A DNA stretch of 64,000 bases from CAYMMX01 sp964391675. Lineage in GTDB: Bacteria; Cyanobacteriota; Vampirovibrionia; Gastranaerophilales; Gastranaerophilaceae. The stretch is from NCBI GenBank assembly GCA_964391675.1, contig CAYMMX010000004.1:62001-126000 (forward strand). Direction: 5' to 3'. Made by a program: the position numbers and the translations under genes. Shown one piece after another: positions 1 through 9,165 of the stretch (positions within the stretch are counted from its first letter, which is position 1; every line of letters begins with the position of its first letter). The notes below the pieces were generated by a model, which made no database searches, was not told the origin of the DNA, and was given only the letters and a program-made list of their open reading frames with translations.

Positions 1-536
1 TTTTTACTTAGATCTTCAAGCTTATTTTTTAAGCTTGTATCTATAACATTATCTCCAATTCTTATTACTAATCCTGCTATAATGTCTTGATTTATTTCTA
101 AATCAAGTATAACTTTTTTATTTAGTTTTGATTCTAACTTTTCTATTAGTTTTTTCTTTGAATATTCATTCATATCTACAGCAGAAGTTACTTTAACTCT
201 GCTTATGTTATTTATATTATCCATGGATTCTAAAAATGAGTTTAGTACTGAATCAAAGACTTCAAATCTATTTTTATCAATTAATAGTTTTAAGAAATTT
301 AATATTAAAACATCCAGTTCTGCTTTAAAAATCTTAGTGACGACTTCTTTTTTATCTTCAACTGAAATTACAGGATTGTTCAAAAATTCCTTTAAATCTT
401 TTGATTGTACAAGTGTTGATTGTATTAATTTTAAATCCTTATCAATTTTTTCGTAAGTAAGTTTTCCTTCTTTGGCAATATCAATAAGGGCATTTGAATA
501 TCTGTCAGCTATTAACGTTTGTTTTGTATTTGTCAT
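1..536 (-). CDS. atpH: ATP synthase F1 delta subunit (partial, C-terminus off the left edge)
   Basis: This is the stator subunit (OSCP/delta) that joins F1 to the b/b' stalk. Translating the minus strand from ATG at 536 gives MTNTKQTLIADRYSNALIDI, the usual opening of delta with its R-Y-[SA]-x-A-L motif. An alpha-helical N-terminal domain follows, then the start of the C-terminal domain (Q-D-I-I-A-G-L-V-I-R-I-G-D), the conserved delta signature. About 178 residues lie in the window. The ATG follows directly on the TAG of the b subunit gene with no gap, so the two are probably translationally coupled. atpA should lie next, outside the window. Confidence 0.93.
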   Translation of the reverse strand, partial: MTNTKQTLIADRYSNALIDIAKEGKLTYEKIDKDLKLIQSTLVQSKDLKEFLNNPVISVEDKKEVVTKIFKAELDVLILNFLKLLIDKNRFEVFDSVLNSFLESMDNINNISRVKVTSAVDMNEYSKKKLIEKLESKLNKKVILDLEINQDIIAGLVIRIGDNVIDTSLKNKLEDLSK

Positions 537-1055
537 CTAAAAATTTAACCTATCTAATTCATTTATACTTTCATCAATATATTTTTCATGTAGTGATGGT
601 GTTTGTGATAATGTATTTTTTATATGTGTTTTTGCTGATTCAATAGAAATTTTCGATGTACTTTTTGTCAAGTTTGAAATAATCATTTTTTCTTCAGCTT
701 CTATAACTTTTTTTGCATTTTGTTCAATTGTTTCGATTTGTTTTTCGGCTTCTTTTAAAAGTTTTTCACTTATTGTTACAGCACTTTTTTCTGCATCAGA
801 GATTATAGTATTTAATTCATCACCTAAATTTTCGACTGCTTTTTGAGCCTGAATCAATTTACTGGTGGCGATTTCTTTTTCTTTTTCAGCATCTTTTATT
901 ATTTTAATGATTCTTTCTTGAAGCGAGGTTATTAAGCTTGAAATATTTATTTTTTTTGCAATCCAAACTAAAATCAGCACAAAAATTATAAAATTAAATG
1001 TATTTGATTGTACTATTGTGTTCCATATGTTAGTTATTTGCTCAGGATTAGTCAT
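537..1055 (-). CDS. atpF: ATP synthase F0 subunit b
   Basis: One of the two peripheral-stalk subunits of the F-type ATP synthase. The 172-residue protein has one N-terminal membrane helix (about residues 15-36, FNFIIFVLILVWIAKKI) and then a long charged coiled coil rich in E, K, A and Q, as expected of b. It is longer than the upstream gene and lies between it and atpH. In cyanobacterial operons that is the position of b, with b' before it. Fourteen bases separate it from the b' stop. Confidence 0.93.
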   Translation of the reverse strand: MTNPEQITNIWNTIVQSNTFNFIIFVLILVWIAKKINISSLITSLQERIIKIIKDAEKEKEIATSKLIQAQKAVENLGDELNTIISDAEKSAVTISEKLLKEAEKQIETIEQNAKKVIEAEEKMIISNLTKSTSKISIESAKTHIKNTLSQTPSLHEKYIDESINELDRLNF

Positions 1056-1068
1056 ATCTACCCATTTT

Positions 1069-1488
1069 CTACATCTGCCCTAATATTTTTGATGAAATAT
1101 CTGAGGCAAGTTTTTTTGCTTCTTCTTGTAAAACATTTTGTGCTTCTTCTTGAGATTGTAAAAGTTCATTTTTTGCTTCCGAAATTTGCTTTACAGCTTT
1201 TTGTTGAGCATCAGAAGTTAAAGCGGTTTTTTGTGTTTTTATTTCATTTATTTTATCTGAAATAATTCTCTTTGCATCGTGTTTTGTGTTTTCAACTTTT
1301 TGTTCTTTATCTTTTAGAATAGCTTCTGATTTTTGCGTATGTGATTTTGCTTCTTCTAATGTTTCATCTATAAAAGTTTGTCTTTGCGCAACAATTTTAC
1401 TCAGCGGTTTATAAAAAATCGCATTCATAATTAATGTGAAGACAATAAAACTTATTGCCGAAACTATAAAAGTTGCATTAAATTCCAT
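1069..1488 (-). CDS. atpF': ATP synthase F0 subunit b'
   Basis: Second, diverged stalk subunit (also called AtpG or b'). The 139 residues contain a single N-terminal membrane helix (about 6-27) that ends in the typical FYKPLSKIVAQR segment; a predicted coiled coil runs to the C-terminus. Most heterotrophic bacteria carry two identical b subunits. A separate b' is typical of Cyanobacteria, chloroplasts, some Alphaproteobacteria and relatives, so this gene supports a cyanobacterial-sister assignment. It sits between atpE and atpF in the same operon. Confidence 0.92.
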   Translation of the reverse strand: MEFNATFIVSAISFIVFTLIMNAIFYKPLSKIVAQRQTFIDETLEEAKSHTQKSEAILKDKEQKVENTKHDAKRIISDKINEIKTQKTALTSDAQQKAVKQISEAKNELLQSQEEAQNVLQEEAKKLASDISSKILGQM

Positions 1489-1516
1489 AATATTCCTTTG
1501 GTTGAATTAATTCCTA

Positions 1517-1768
1517 TTAACCTATCATACCTGATAATTTAAGAGCTATAATCAAAGCATAAATTGCACAAGCTTCTGCTAATGCCGCACCAACTAAAAA
1601 GAAACCGACTGCTTTACCTGCTATTTCCGGTTGTCTTGATATCGCATCCATTAATCCTTTTGTTGCAACACCAATACCGGCTCCGGCACCTATTGCTCCA
1701 AATCCTATTGCAATCCCCGCACCTAGTTGTGCTAAATCCGAAATTGTTTTTACTTCTTCTGCTACCAT
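1517..1768 (-). CDS. atpE: ATP synthase F0 subunit c
   Basis: Rotor-ring proteolipid of 83 residues with two membrane helices. The first carries the glycine ladder (GFGAIGAGAGIG, about 22-33), the cytosolic loop has the conserved RQPE (45-48), and the second carries the ion-binding carboxylate E65 in ALAEACAIY. The residue after the carboxylate is Ala, not Ser or Thr, and no Gln is seen at the matching place in helix 1. That argues for a proton-type rather than a sodium-type ring. It is followed by b' after 28 bases and preceded by atpB. Confidence 0.96.
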   Translation of the reverse strand: MVAEEVKTISDLAQLGAGIAIGFGAIGAGAGIGVATKGLMDAISRQPEIAGKAVGFFLVGAALAEACAIYALIIALKLSGMIG

Positions 1769-1808
1769 GTTTTTTCTCCTTTTTAATATTGGTACTTTTT
1801 TTAGTATT

Positions 1809-2495
1809 TTAATGTTCTTCAGATACTGCTGAAGAAATATATACAGTTGTTAACATTGTAAATACAAGTGCCTGAACACATGCTACAAGTAATTCAAAGA
1901 ACATTATCGGAAGTGGTAATAAATATGCAAACATTCCTAATAATGCTGAAATTAAAATTTCGCCTGCTAGGATGTTACCAAAAAGCCGCAGTGCCAATGT
2001 AAGCGGTCTGGTAATCATCTCTAATATTTCTACAAGGAAAAGAATTATTCCTACAAAACTAAATTCGTGCAATAAAAATTTAAATTTTTTCTTCGCAAAG
2101 CCGGCACATACATAGTAAATTAATACTATTACAGCCATAGCTGCAGTTAAATTTATATCATTAGTCGGGCTTGCTATTTCACCGGTTTTAAGATGAATTA
2201 ATTTTAAAGGTAATTGCCCCATTAAATTTGCAGTTACAATAAATAAAAATAGTGATGCAATAATAGGAATATGTTTTCTTCCTTCTTTACCTATCATTGA
2301 GTCAGTTAAATCCCAGAAAAAACCCAGAATGTTTTCACAAAAAGCTTGAACTTTTGATGGGATTATGGCTAATTTTCGTGTAGCTATGAATGAAAAAACT
2401 ATAAGAAATACCATGGCTGCCCACATAGTGGAAAGAGTGTCCATGTTAAAATTATAATTACCTATTTGTGCAATCCAGTGTCCAGCTTCACTCAT
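1809..2495 (-). CDS. atpB: ATP synthase F0 subunit a
   Basis: Membrane subunit forming the proton half-channels against the c ring. The 228 residues contain five or six hydrophobic helices. The essential arginine is R170 in TLALRLFGN (E. coli R210), and Q218 in ELLVACVQALVF corresponds to E. coli Q252. It is the first gene of the operon here: no atpI or atpZ precedes it, and about 200 bases upstream an unrelated gene runs the other way. Confidence 0.96.
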   Translation of the reverse strand: MSEAGHWIAQIGNYNFNMDTLSTMWAAMVFLIVFSFIATRKLAIIPSKVQAFCENILGFFWDLTDSMIGKEGRKHIPIIASLFLFIVTANLMGQLPLKLIHLKTGEIASPTNDINLTAAMAVIVLIYYVCAGFAKKKFKFLLHEFSFVGIILFLVEILEMITRPLTLALRLFGNILAGEILISALLGMFAYLLPLPIMFFELLVACVQALVFTMLTTVYISSAVSEEH

Positions 2496-2593
2496 TTTTA
2501 CCCTCGTTTAATAAACATCATTGTAGCATCTAATTTTTTTTTGGCAATTAGTTTAAATCATTTAATAATTCTTAATTATTAAGTGTATTTTTT

Positions 2594-2622
2594 TTGCATT
2601 ATTTACTTAACTGATTTAAAAT
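2594..2622 (+). promoter_or_regulatory. Sigma-70-type promoter TTGCAT-17-TAAAAT
   Basis: The -35 box TTGCAT (2594-2599) and -10 box TAAAAT (2617-2622) are 17 bases apart. Transcription would start near 2629. That lies downstream of the in-frame ATG at 2626 and favours the internal start at 2704 for the next gene. Confidence 0.5.
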
Positions 2623-2703
2623 TAAATGAAATTGGGAAAGAGGTTTGAATTGATTATTCAAGGAATAGCTCCTAATAATCTGCCAAAAATCACAAGAAAG
2701 AAT

Positions 2704-4116
2704 ATGCTTGTGAATAATAATATTTCTTTTACTTCTAAAGCCCCTCCCTGTTATAAAGTTACAGATAAGAATTTAATTAAAAGGTTTTTGCCAGTAATTG
2801 CTTTTTCGGCATCTTTAGTAAGTACTCTGGGTTATTTTCTTGGAGCCGGTGGTTTATTCTATGATTTACATCATGACAAAAAAAATAAAACTGCCGAAAA
2901 TAATAATGAAAGCGAAGGTGTTAAAACAGTAGTTGCATCTACAAAAATTGGTAAAGCCGGAATTAATTGCACAAAAGTAGGTATAACCGCTGCAGCTGTT
3001 GCTAATATAGCTTGCGGAATGGGAGAAGGTCTTCCTTTAATGGCATTGGGTGAGGCGTCAAATTTAGGTGCTGCTCCAATAATCGAAACGCCTATAGGTA
3101 CAGGTTTATTTGGTATAGGTATAGCTTCAATTTTTGCAGGTTTGGCTCTTGATAATACCCCTGAGTTAAAGCTTGATGAATTTGAACTTATGGCTAAAAA
3201 AGGATTTATTAATAAAGCAAAACTTGTTGTAACTAATATGAAAAATACTGCAAAAGAAATAGGAAGCTCGGTTTTTCATGTTATTAAAAATTCTTATAAA
3301 CCAAATTTTTGGAAAAACGATATTTTGCAAATAACTCCTAAAACCATTGTATTTAGTGAATCTATAAATAAAAATGGACAGGCTGTTTTAACCAGAGCTC
3401 TCAGGCATAATAAAAATTATTTAATGCATACTGCATCATTTACACTTGCTCTGGGTGGAATTGGAATAATTATTTCATCTTTGCTTAAGGCTAATAAAGC
3501 TCAAAAAGCTTCTTTAAAAATTGAAGAGGGCGGATTCCTTTTTGATAATCTTGGAATAACAAAATACGGACTTGACAGACTCACAACAGGGAACAAGTCT
3601 TCAGGTATTTCATTTGCACTGGGAGGAATTGTAAATGCAGTAAGTCAATTTATAGGCTTAGATAACAAGGATGGCCGTGCTTTACAATGGCTTGGTATTG
3701 GTGGTGTATTCTTAGGTTACACAATTGATAGAGGAAAGCATCTTAGGAAAGCCTTAAATCAAGCGTCTCAAAGACCTGAATTGACCAAAATTGTAAGAGA
3801 ATGGAAATTTGATTTATCTAATCTGGTTAGCGATAGTGCAGAATTAAAAAAACTTCTTTTTGAAATTAAAACAAATAAGCCAATTACTAATTCTAATTTT
3901 GTGAATTTTGAAACAGCCTTTAAAAATGCTGTTGGTCAAGGTGATATAAAGCCTGTTAACAAAGTTAAAGATGAGTTATCAAAAAATATTAAAAAAGATA
4001 TTTTTGAAAAGATAAAGTATCCTGAATTTCAAAAAGACATTGATGATACAAAAGAAATTCTTACTATATGTACAAAAAAAATATTCGGCAGTGAAAGTCC
4101 GACCCCTGTAAAATAA
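2704..4116 (+). CDS. Membrane protein of unknown function with N-terminal N-I-S-F tag
   Basis: I do not recognise a family. From ATG 2704 the protein has 470 residues. An in-frame ATG at 2626 would add 26, but it overlaps the putative -10 region and has no ribosome site. It opens MLVNNNISFTSKAPP and then shows several hydrophobic, glycine/alanine-rich stretches: one just after the opening, a long one around residues 95-150, one near 240-260 and one near 310-350. The C-terminal 120 residues are charged and probably cytosolic. The opening resembles the start of three other unknown proteins in this window. birA starts one base after its stop, so the two are probably cotranscribed. Confidence 0.7.
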   Translation: MLVNNNISFTSKAPPCYKVTDKNLIKRFLPVIAFSASLVSTLGYFLGAGGLFYDLHHDKKNKTAENNNESEGVKTVVASTKIGKAGINCTKVGITAAAVANIACGMGEGLPLMALGEASNLGAAPIIETPIGTGLFGIGIASIFAGLALDNTPELKLDEFELMAKKGFINKAKLVVTNMKNTAKEIGSSVFHVIKNSYKPNFWKNDILQITPKTIVFSESINKNGQAVLTRALRHNKNYLMHTASFTLALGGIGIIISSLLKANKAQKASLKIEEGGFLFDNLGITKYGLDRLTTGNKSSGISFALGGIVNAVSQFIGLDNKDGRALQWLGIGGVFLGYTIDRGKHLRKALNQASQRPELTKIVREWKFDLSNLVSDSAELKKLLFEIKTNKPITNSNFVNFETAFKNAVGQGDIKPVNKVKDELSKNIKKDIFEKIKYPEFQKDIDDTKEILTICTKKIFGSESPTPVK

Positions 4117-4117
4117 T

Positions 4118-4837
4118 ATGAATATTATAAAATTTAACAAACTTGATTCTACAAATAAATATGCAAAAGAAAATATTGATTTTATTCGAGATAAAACAAT
4201 CATTTCTGCTGATGTACAAACAAAGGGTTATGGACGATTTAATCGTAAATGGGTTGATTTAGGTTCGGATAATATTTATATGAGTTTTGTACTTAAACCT
4301 TCCAATATTTTTTCAGAAGTTTATTCTAATTTGACTCAATATTTGTCGGTATGTCTTTGCAACTTGCTTGAAGAATACGGCTTAATTCCCCAAATAAAAT
4401 GGCCTAATGATGTTTTGGTTAACAATAAGAAGATTTGCGGTATTTTAGCAGAAACAGTTTTTTGTGCTAATACATTAAAAGGAATAGTTTTGGGAATCGG
4501 AATAAATTTAAATGCATCATTAAATTATATTAATCAAATTGATAGACCTGCAACAGCTATGAATCTTGAATTACAAGAAAAAATTGATAAAGAAATTTTT
4601 ATTAATAAATTAGTGAACAGTTTTTTTCTTAATTATGATAAATTTTTAGATGCAGGTTTCGGTTTAATAAAAGATGATTATATTTCAAGATTACTATTTT
4701 TTAAACAAGATGTTAAAATTGCAGTTTTTAATATTTTAAAATCAGGTTTATTAAGTGATATAGATGATTCAGGGAGTTTATTATTAACTTTACCTGATGG
4801 CAGTATAGAGAAAATTAATATGGGTGAAATTATATAG
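4118..4837 (+). CDS. birA: Biotin-[acetyl-CoA-carboxylase] ligase
   Basis: Makes biotinyl-5'-AMP and attaches biotin to the carrier lysine of biotin-dependent carboxylases. The 239 residues show the ligase loop GYGRFNRKW (37-45, GxGRxxRxW), KWPND (94-98), the active-site segment NKKICGILAE (about 103-112) and GIGIN (127-131). The C-terminal SH3-like domain follows. There is no N-terminal helix-turn-helix, so it is a class I ligase without a repressor role. It begins one base after the preceding stop. Confidence 0.93.
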   Translation: MNIIKFNKLDSTNKYAKENIDFIRDKTIISADVQTKGYGRFNRKWVDLGSDNIYMSFVLKPSNIFSEVYSNLTQYLSVCLCNLLEEYGLIPQIKWPNDVLVNNKKICGILAETVFCANTLKGIVLGIGINLNASLNYINQIDRPATAMNLELQEKIDKEIFINKLVNSFFLNYDKFLDAGFGLIKDDYISRLLFFKQDVKIAVFNILKSGLLSDIDDSGSLLLTLPDGSIEKINMGEII

Positions 4838-4852
4838 TTAAATATTTATTTA

Positions 4853-4868
4853 TGGTATAATTTTTATA
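4853..4868 (+). promoter_or_regulatory. Extended -10 promoter placed for a leaderless mRNA
   Basis: TGGTATAAT (4853-4861) is an extended -10 element. A start 7 bases downstream falls on the A of the ATG at 4868, so the TPR gene may be translated from a leaderless transcript. There is no Shine-Dalgarno sequence. Confidence 0.45.
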
Positions 4869-6352
4869 TGAAAAAAGGGATATTACATTTATTGTTGGTT
4901 GTTGCCGCTTTATTAAGTATAAGTATTGTCAGTGCAAGTGAATTAACTGATGATTACTTTGATATAGCTACAAATTATTTTAACTCTAACAATTTTGAAA
5001 AATCTTTGGAATATCTTGATTTGATTTTAAATATTGAGTCGGATAACTTGAAAGCAAAAACATTAAGGGACAAAATTTTGCCTCCGGAAATTGATACCTC
5101 ATCTGACTCCGAGGAAACCTCCAAGATTTTGACATCTTTACAAAATCCACAAGATTTGGTAATTGTTGATGCACCGCACGAAAATATTGAAAATATTGTT
5201 TATGATTCTGATTATTATTGTAAAAAAGGTCAAGAGTTTTATAATAAAAAAGATTTTGATATGGCTGTTGAATATTTTTATAAGGCAATAATGCTAAACG
5301 GAAAAAATGTTCAAGCATACAATAATTTGGCTATGGCTTATTGGTGTAAAGGGAATTCGGCTTTTGCCATAAAATATTTCAAAAAAGCAAATTTTATAAA
5401 TAGGTATTATACTCAGCCATTAGTTAATTTAGCTAATGTTTACAGACAATTAGGAGATTCCAAAAAACAATTAAAATACTTAAAAAAAGCTATTTCAATT
5501 AACAAAAATGATTATTTGGCGTATTATTGGCTAGGCGATTATTACAGAAACTTATCTGATTATCCTAGTGCTATTGTTAATTACAAAGAAGTTATTAAAA
5601 TTAATCCGAAATTCCCTCAAGTATATCTAAGTTTGGCAATGTGTTTCTTTGAAACAGAAGAATTTAATTATACAATTCTTTCTCTTGGGCAATATAGAGA
5701 GTTTTATCCTGATTCGGATTTTGCTTTTTATTTAATGGCTCGTGCGAATTTGGCTTTATGTCGTTATAATGATGCAAAAGAATATATTTTAAAGGCTATT
5801 AGGCTTAAAAATAATAACGAATACCAATTCGAATTAGCAAAGATTTATTATTATTTGGAGGACTATAGTTCTTGTTTGGAGATTTTTCAGAATTTACTAA
5901 AAGTGAGTGAAAGTGCTGAGTATTTTAATTATGTCGGGCTTTGCAATTATAAACTAAAGAATATTGACATTGCTATTGCTAATTTAAATAAAGCTATCGA
6001 ACTTGATGGTTTAAGACCAATATATTATTATAATTTGGCACAATGTTATAAATCTTTGGGCGATAAAAAAAATTATGTAAAATATGTTAATACAGCAACT
6101 AAAATAAATCCCATTAATTATCAGGATTTTATTGACTTAAGTTACATATTTTACGATAATAAAAACCCCGGTTATGCAATTAATACTTTAAATAATGCTA
6201 TATCAAGATATCCAAGTGTAAAATCTTTGTATTTAGCTAAATTAAAAATTTTTGAAGCACTTTCTGACAACTTGAATTATAATGAAACTAAGAATGAAAT
6301 AGATATGAGATTTAATAGATATGAAAAAAGTAAAGAAAAAATCAAAAAATAA
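4868..6352 (+). CDS. Exported tetratricopeptide-repeat protein
   Basis: The 494 residues begin with a signal peptide (MKKGILHLLLVVAALLSISI, cleavage likely after about residue 23). TPR units follow. The first (about 26-60) is separated by an acidic linker from a main array beginning near residue 115 and running to the C-terminus, with typical A-x-x-x-Y-x-K-A-I-x-x-x-P spacing. TPR arrays bind other proteins, and this one would act in the periplasm. No enzymatic domain is present. Its last 32 bases overlap the next gene, which suggests coupled expression with the metallophosphoesterase. Confidence 0.8.
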   Translation: MKKGILHLLLVVAALLSISIVSASELTDDYFDIATNYFNSNNFEKSLEYLDLILNIESDNLKAKTLRDKILPPEIDTSSDSEETSKILTSLQNPQDLVIVDAPHENIENIVYDSDYYCKKGQEFYNKKDFDMAVEYFYKAIMLNGKNVQAYNNLAMAYWCKGNSAFAIKYFKKANFINRYYTQPLVNLANVYRQLGDSKKQLKYLKKAISINKNDYLAYYWLGDYYRNLSDYPSAIVNYKEVIKINPKFPQVYLSLAMCFFETEEFNYTILSLGQYREFYPDSDFAFYLMARANLALCRYNDAKEYILKAIRLKNNNEYQFELAKIYYYLEDYSSCLEIFQNLLKVSESAEYFNYVGLCNYKLKNIDIAIANLNKAIELDGLRPIYYYNLAQCYKSLGDKKNYVKYVNTATKINPINYQDFIDLSYIFYDNKNPGYAINTLNNAISRYPSVKSLYLAKLKIFEALSDNLNYNETKNEIDMRFNRYEKSKEKIKK

Positions 6353-7304
6353 TTTAGTAAGTAAGATACTAAATATGCTATCTATATTGATGCTTTCGGC
6401 ATTAATGCTTTGGGGTTTAAAAGTTTATTCGGCTTCCGATAATAATTTAATATTTGCCCAAATTAGTGATGCACATTATTCTTCAGCAAAGACGAACACG
6501 TCATATAGATTGACAGCAGAATCAGGTGAATTATTAGAAGATGCAATTAATCAGGTAAATCAAACTCCAGATGTAGATTTTGTTATGTATACTGGTGATA
6601 TGATTAATACACCATATCAAAAAGAGCTTATTAAATTTATTTCTTACGCTAATGAACTTAAAGTTCCATGGTATGCAACTCTTGGGAATCATGATATATG
6701 CGTAGGAGGATTCTTATCAAAAAAAGTTTATTGGAATATGTTAAGCTCTCATAATAAAAATTTTAATTTCCAAAAGACTTATTATTCGTTTACTCCACAA
6801 AAAGGATATAAAGTTATTGTTTTGGACTCTATTATTGATGATAAAATAACTGCAAACGGTCGTATTGACGAAGAACAGCTTAAGTGGTTAAATAAGGAGT
6901 TGTTAAAATCAAAAAAAAGCACAGTATTAATTTTTTTGCATGTACCTATAATTGAACCTCTTCACAGTGAAAGTCATAGATTATTAAATTCTGATGAAGT
7001 CCTTTCAATTATAAATAAATATAGTAATCCAATAGCTGTTTTTTCAGGTCATTATCACACAACAAAAATTACACAATCAGGAAATGTTTTACATATTAGT
7101 ACCCCTTCACTTGTTTCGTACCCAAATGCTTTTAGAATTATAAAAATATGTACACAAAAAAATAGAGTTATTCTTGATTTTTATTTTAAAGAAACAAGAT
7201 TTAAAGATGTTCAAAAAAGAGCAAAAATGATGGCCTTTGGAGCAAGTACTTATTATGGTTCCGATAGAGATAGAAATGCAACATATGTTATTGATAAAAA
7301 ATAA
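6321..7304 (+). CDS. Membrane-anchored or exported calcineurin-like metallophosphoesterase
   Basis: A dinuclear-metal phosphoesterase fold with all five motif blocks: D50-x-H52 (ISDAHY), G-D (92-93), GNHD (122-125), H207 in FLHVP and GHYH (243-246). This arrangement resembles class III cyclic-nucleotide phosphodiesterases and related phosphohydrolases. Its substrate cannot be read from sequence. The lysine-rich N-terminus precedes one hydrophobic segment (about 12-37), so the catalytic domain probably faces the periplasm. The start lies inside the preceding TPR gene (32-base overlap). Confidence 0.85.
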   Translation: MKKVKKKSKNNLVSKILNMLSILMLSALMLWGLKVYSASDNNLIFAQISDAHYSSAKTNTSYRLTAESGELLEDAINQVNQTPDVDFVMYTGDMINTPYQKELIKFISYANELKVPWYATLGNHDICVGGFLSKKVYWNMLSSHNKNFNFQKTYYSFTPQKGYKVIVLDSIIDDKITANGRIDEEQLKWLNKELLKSKKSTVLIFLHVPIIEPLHSESHRLLNSDEVLSIINKYSNPIAVFSGHYHTTKITQSGNVLHISTPSLVSYPNAFRIIKICTQKNRVILDFYFKETRFKDVQKRAKMMAFGASTYYGSDRDRNATYVIDKK

Positions 7305-7315
7305 GGATATTGAAG

Positions 7316-8254
7316 ATGAAAAATGAAAACGATGAATTCAAGGTAAAATTTAGAGGTGTCAGAGGCAGTTATCCTATCGCAAACAAGGATTATTTAAAAT
7401 ATGGGGGTAATACTTCTTGTGTCGAAATAAACGTAGGAGGTCACCTTATTGTTATAGATGCAGGGACAGGATTAATTAGCCTAGGTGATGATTTAATGAA
7501 AGAACATGTTGCTTCAGGTATATCTTTATATGAAAGAAAGCCTGTAACAGTTAATTTGCTTTTAAGTCATATTCATCAAGATCATATACAGGGTTTTACT
7601 TTTTTTAGGCCATCTCATGTGTCTACAACAAGGTTAAATGTTTATGCTGCAACTGAGTACAACGAGACATTGGCAGATGAGCTTGCAGACTTACTTTTTA
7701 CAAAATCTTTTCCTTTAGACTTAGGTGATATTGCTGCTGATTTAAATATGGTTGATATATGTGAAACTGAGTGTATTGTTTTGAATTCAGGCGAAACTGT
7801 AGTCAAAAAGGTTGAGGATACTACTGATCTAGTACCAAAAGATAATGAAGTTATTATTTCTTGTTATAAATCGTATGCACATCCGCAAGCAGGTGTTACT
7901 ATTTATAAAATAGCCTATAAAGATAAATTCCTTGTATATGCTTCCGATAAAGAGAGTTATATCGGCGGAGATAAGAAACTTTCTCTATTTGCAAGAAATT
8001 GTGATTTACTGATTCATGACTCACAGTATACAACTGATGATTATTTAAATTCGTATTCCCCAAAACAAGGATTTGGACATTCAACATTTGATATGGCATT
8101 GGATGCTCAAAAACAGTCGGGAGCTAAAAAATTAGCATTTTATCATTTTGACCCTTCTTATAATGATGAAAAATTAGATGAAATTTCTGAATATTATAAA
8201 AATATAAGTAATAATGTATTTGTTGCATATGAGGGCTTAGAAATTATATTATGA
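7316..8254 (+). CDS. Metallo-beta-lactamase-fold hydrolase (PhnP/RNase Z-like branch)
   Basis: The 312-residue protein shows the metal-binding H85-x-H87-x-D89-H90 motif in SHIHQDHIQG. Further likely metal ligands lie in YASDKE and HDSQY, with a late histidine in AFYHFDP. The early RGVRGSYP segment with the CVEI strand is common in the COG1235 branch. An upstream TTG (7310) is in frame, but ATG 7316 fits the AAGGAT ribosome site (7303-7308) better. No signal peptide is present, so it is cytosolic. It overlaps the next gene by 4 bases (ATGA). Confidence 0.85.
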   Translation: MKNENDEFKVKFRGVRGSYPIANKDYLKYGGNTSCVEINVGGHLIVIDAGTGLISLGDDLMKEHVASGISLYERKPVTVNLLLSHIHQDHIQGFTFFRPSHVSTTRLNVYAATEYNETLADELADLLFTKSFPLDLGDIAADLNMVDICETECIVLNSGETVVKKVEDTTDLVPKDNEVIISCYKSYAHPQAGVTIYKIAYKDKFLVYASDKESYIGGDKKLSLFARNCDLLIHDSQYTTDDYLNSYSPKQGFGHSTFDMALDAQKQSGAKKLAFYHFDPSYNDEKLDEISEYYKNISNNVFVAYEGLEIIL

Positions 8255-8814
8255 TAAAAAAAATATTTTTTTTATTTTTAGTATTATTTTTTTCGATATT
8301 TGTTTGTGCATATACAAAACCCGATGTATATAAAATAGATGCTCAGAAAAATGCAGTTATGCATAATAATAATGGATTAAAGTATGTTAGTGACGGTAAT
8401 TATTATGGTGCAGTTCAGGAATTTTGTCTTGCAATTTCTCTTAACCCCGGAACTCAAGCAACTGCTGTGTACTATAATAATTTAGGTGAAACATATATGA
8501 AAATCGGATATTACAAAGAAGCTCAAAAGTGCTTTGAATATTCAATTGCCCAATATGGACTTAACTTTTCGTATTACCAAAATCTTGTAAAAACTTTTAA
8601 AGCACAAAATATTGTAGCTTCTAAAATTAAATATTATAGTATTAAAGCGAATAAAGAACCTTTAAGTATGATTGTTCTCGGGCTTTTATATATCGCAAAC
8701 GGAGATGTAAGGCGTGGAATAATTAAATTAGATGAGTTTTGTATGAGTGAACCTGACTTGTTGATAACAAGTGCAGTTAGAAGCTATATTAGTGAAATTG
8801 TACCAAAATATTGA
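8251..8814 (+). CDS. Small exported TPR protein
   Basis: 187 residues with a strong signal peptide (MIKKIFFLFLVLFFSIFVCA) and two or three TPR units (about 38-110: NNNGLKYVSDGNYYGAVQEF and the following YYNNLGETYMKIGYYKEAQK). The start codon overlaps the stop of the hydrolase gene as ATGA, so it is translationally coupled. It probably belongs to one transcription unit with the larger TPR protein and the phosphoesterase upstream. No specific partner can be named. Confidence 0.75.
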   Translation: MIKKIFFLFLVLFFSIFVCAYTKPDVYKIDAQKNAVMHNNNGLKYVSDGNYYGAVQEFCLAISLNPGTQATAVYYNNLGETYMKIGYYKEAQKCFEYSIAQYGLNFSYYQNLVKTFKAQNIVASKIKYYSIKANKEPLSMIVLGLLYIANGDVRRGIIKLDEFCMSEPDLLITSAVRSYISEIVPKY

Positions 8815-8815
8815 T

Positions 8816-8870
8816 TTTAAAAGATTAAAGCGGATTTTGGTACAACCAAAATCCGCTTTAATCTTTTAAA
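8816..8870. terminator. Bidirectional terminator, perfect 26-bp stem
   Basis: Arms 8816-8841 and 8845-8870 are perfectly complementary around a 3-base loop, with A-rich and T-rich ends on both strands. It lies between the converging TPR and ferredoxin genes and can serve both. Confidence 0.85.
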
Positions 8871-8879
8871 TATAACTAC

Positions 8880-9056
8880 TTATTCAATTATTATTGCGCC
8901 AACAGGGCAAGCATCAGCAGCTTCTTTAACACAATCAATATTATCAGGGACTGCACTTTGATTAACTACAGCGATGTCTTCTATTGAAAATACAGCGTCA
9001 CAAATTGATTCACAAGCTCCGCAAGCAATACAAGAATCTTCAACTTTTACATTCAT
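8880..9056 (-). CDS. [4Fe-4S] ferredoxin (58 residues)
   Basis: Small electron carrier, read directly from the minus strand (ATG 9056, TAA 8880). It begins MNVKVEDSCIACGACESICD. Cluster ligands are C9, C12, C15 and C50 (C-P). C19 and C42 are placed like the disulfide pair of single-cluster Thermotoga and Desulfovibrio ferredoxins, so only one 4Fe-4S cluster is expected. AGGAG precedes the start by about 8 bases. It fits an anaerobic, ferredoxin-based metabolism. Its redox partners are not in the window. Confidence 0.93.
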   Translation of the reverse strand: MNVKVEDSCIACGACESICDAVFSIEDIAVVNQSAVPDNIDCVKEAADACPVGAIIIE

Positions 9057-9165
9057 CTTAATTTCTCCTTATTTTATAATTTACCTGTTGCAACAAAAGT
9101 TACATTGGTAATTATAGCAAAAAAAAATAAAAAATAAAGTGAAAGATTTTAAAAATCAATTATGT

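Noticed and set aside
205..456. Plus-strand open frame of 83 codons at the left edge
   Set aside because: Lies entirely opposite atpH, which is read confidently on the minus strand.
1517..1768. Sodium-coupled ATP synthase ring
   Set aside because: The residue after E65 is Ala and helix 1 has no matching Gln, so the sodium-binding signature is absent.
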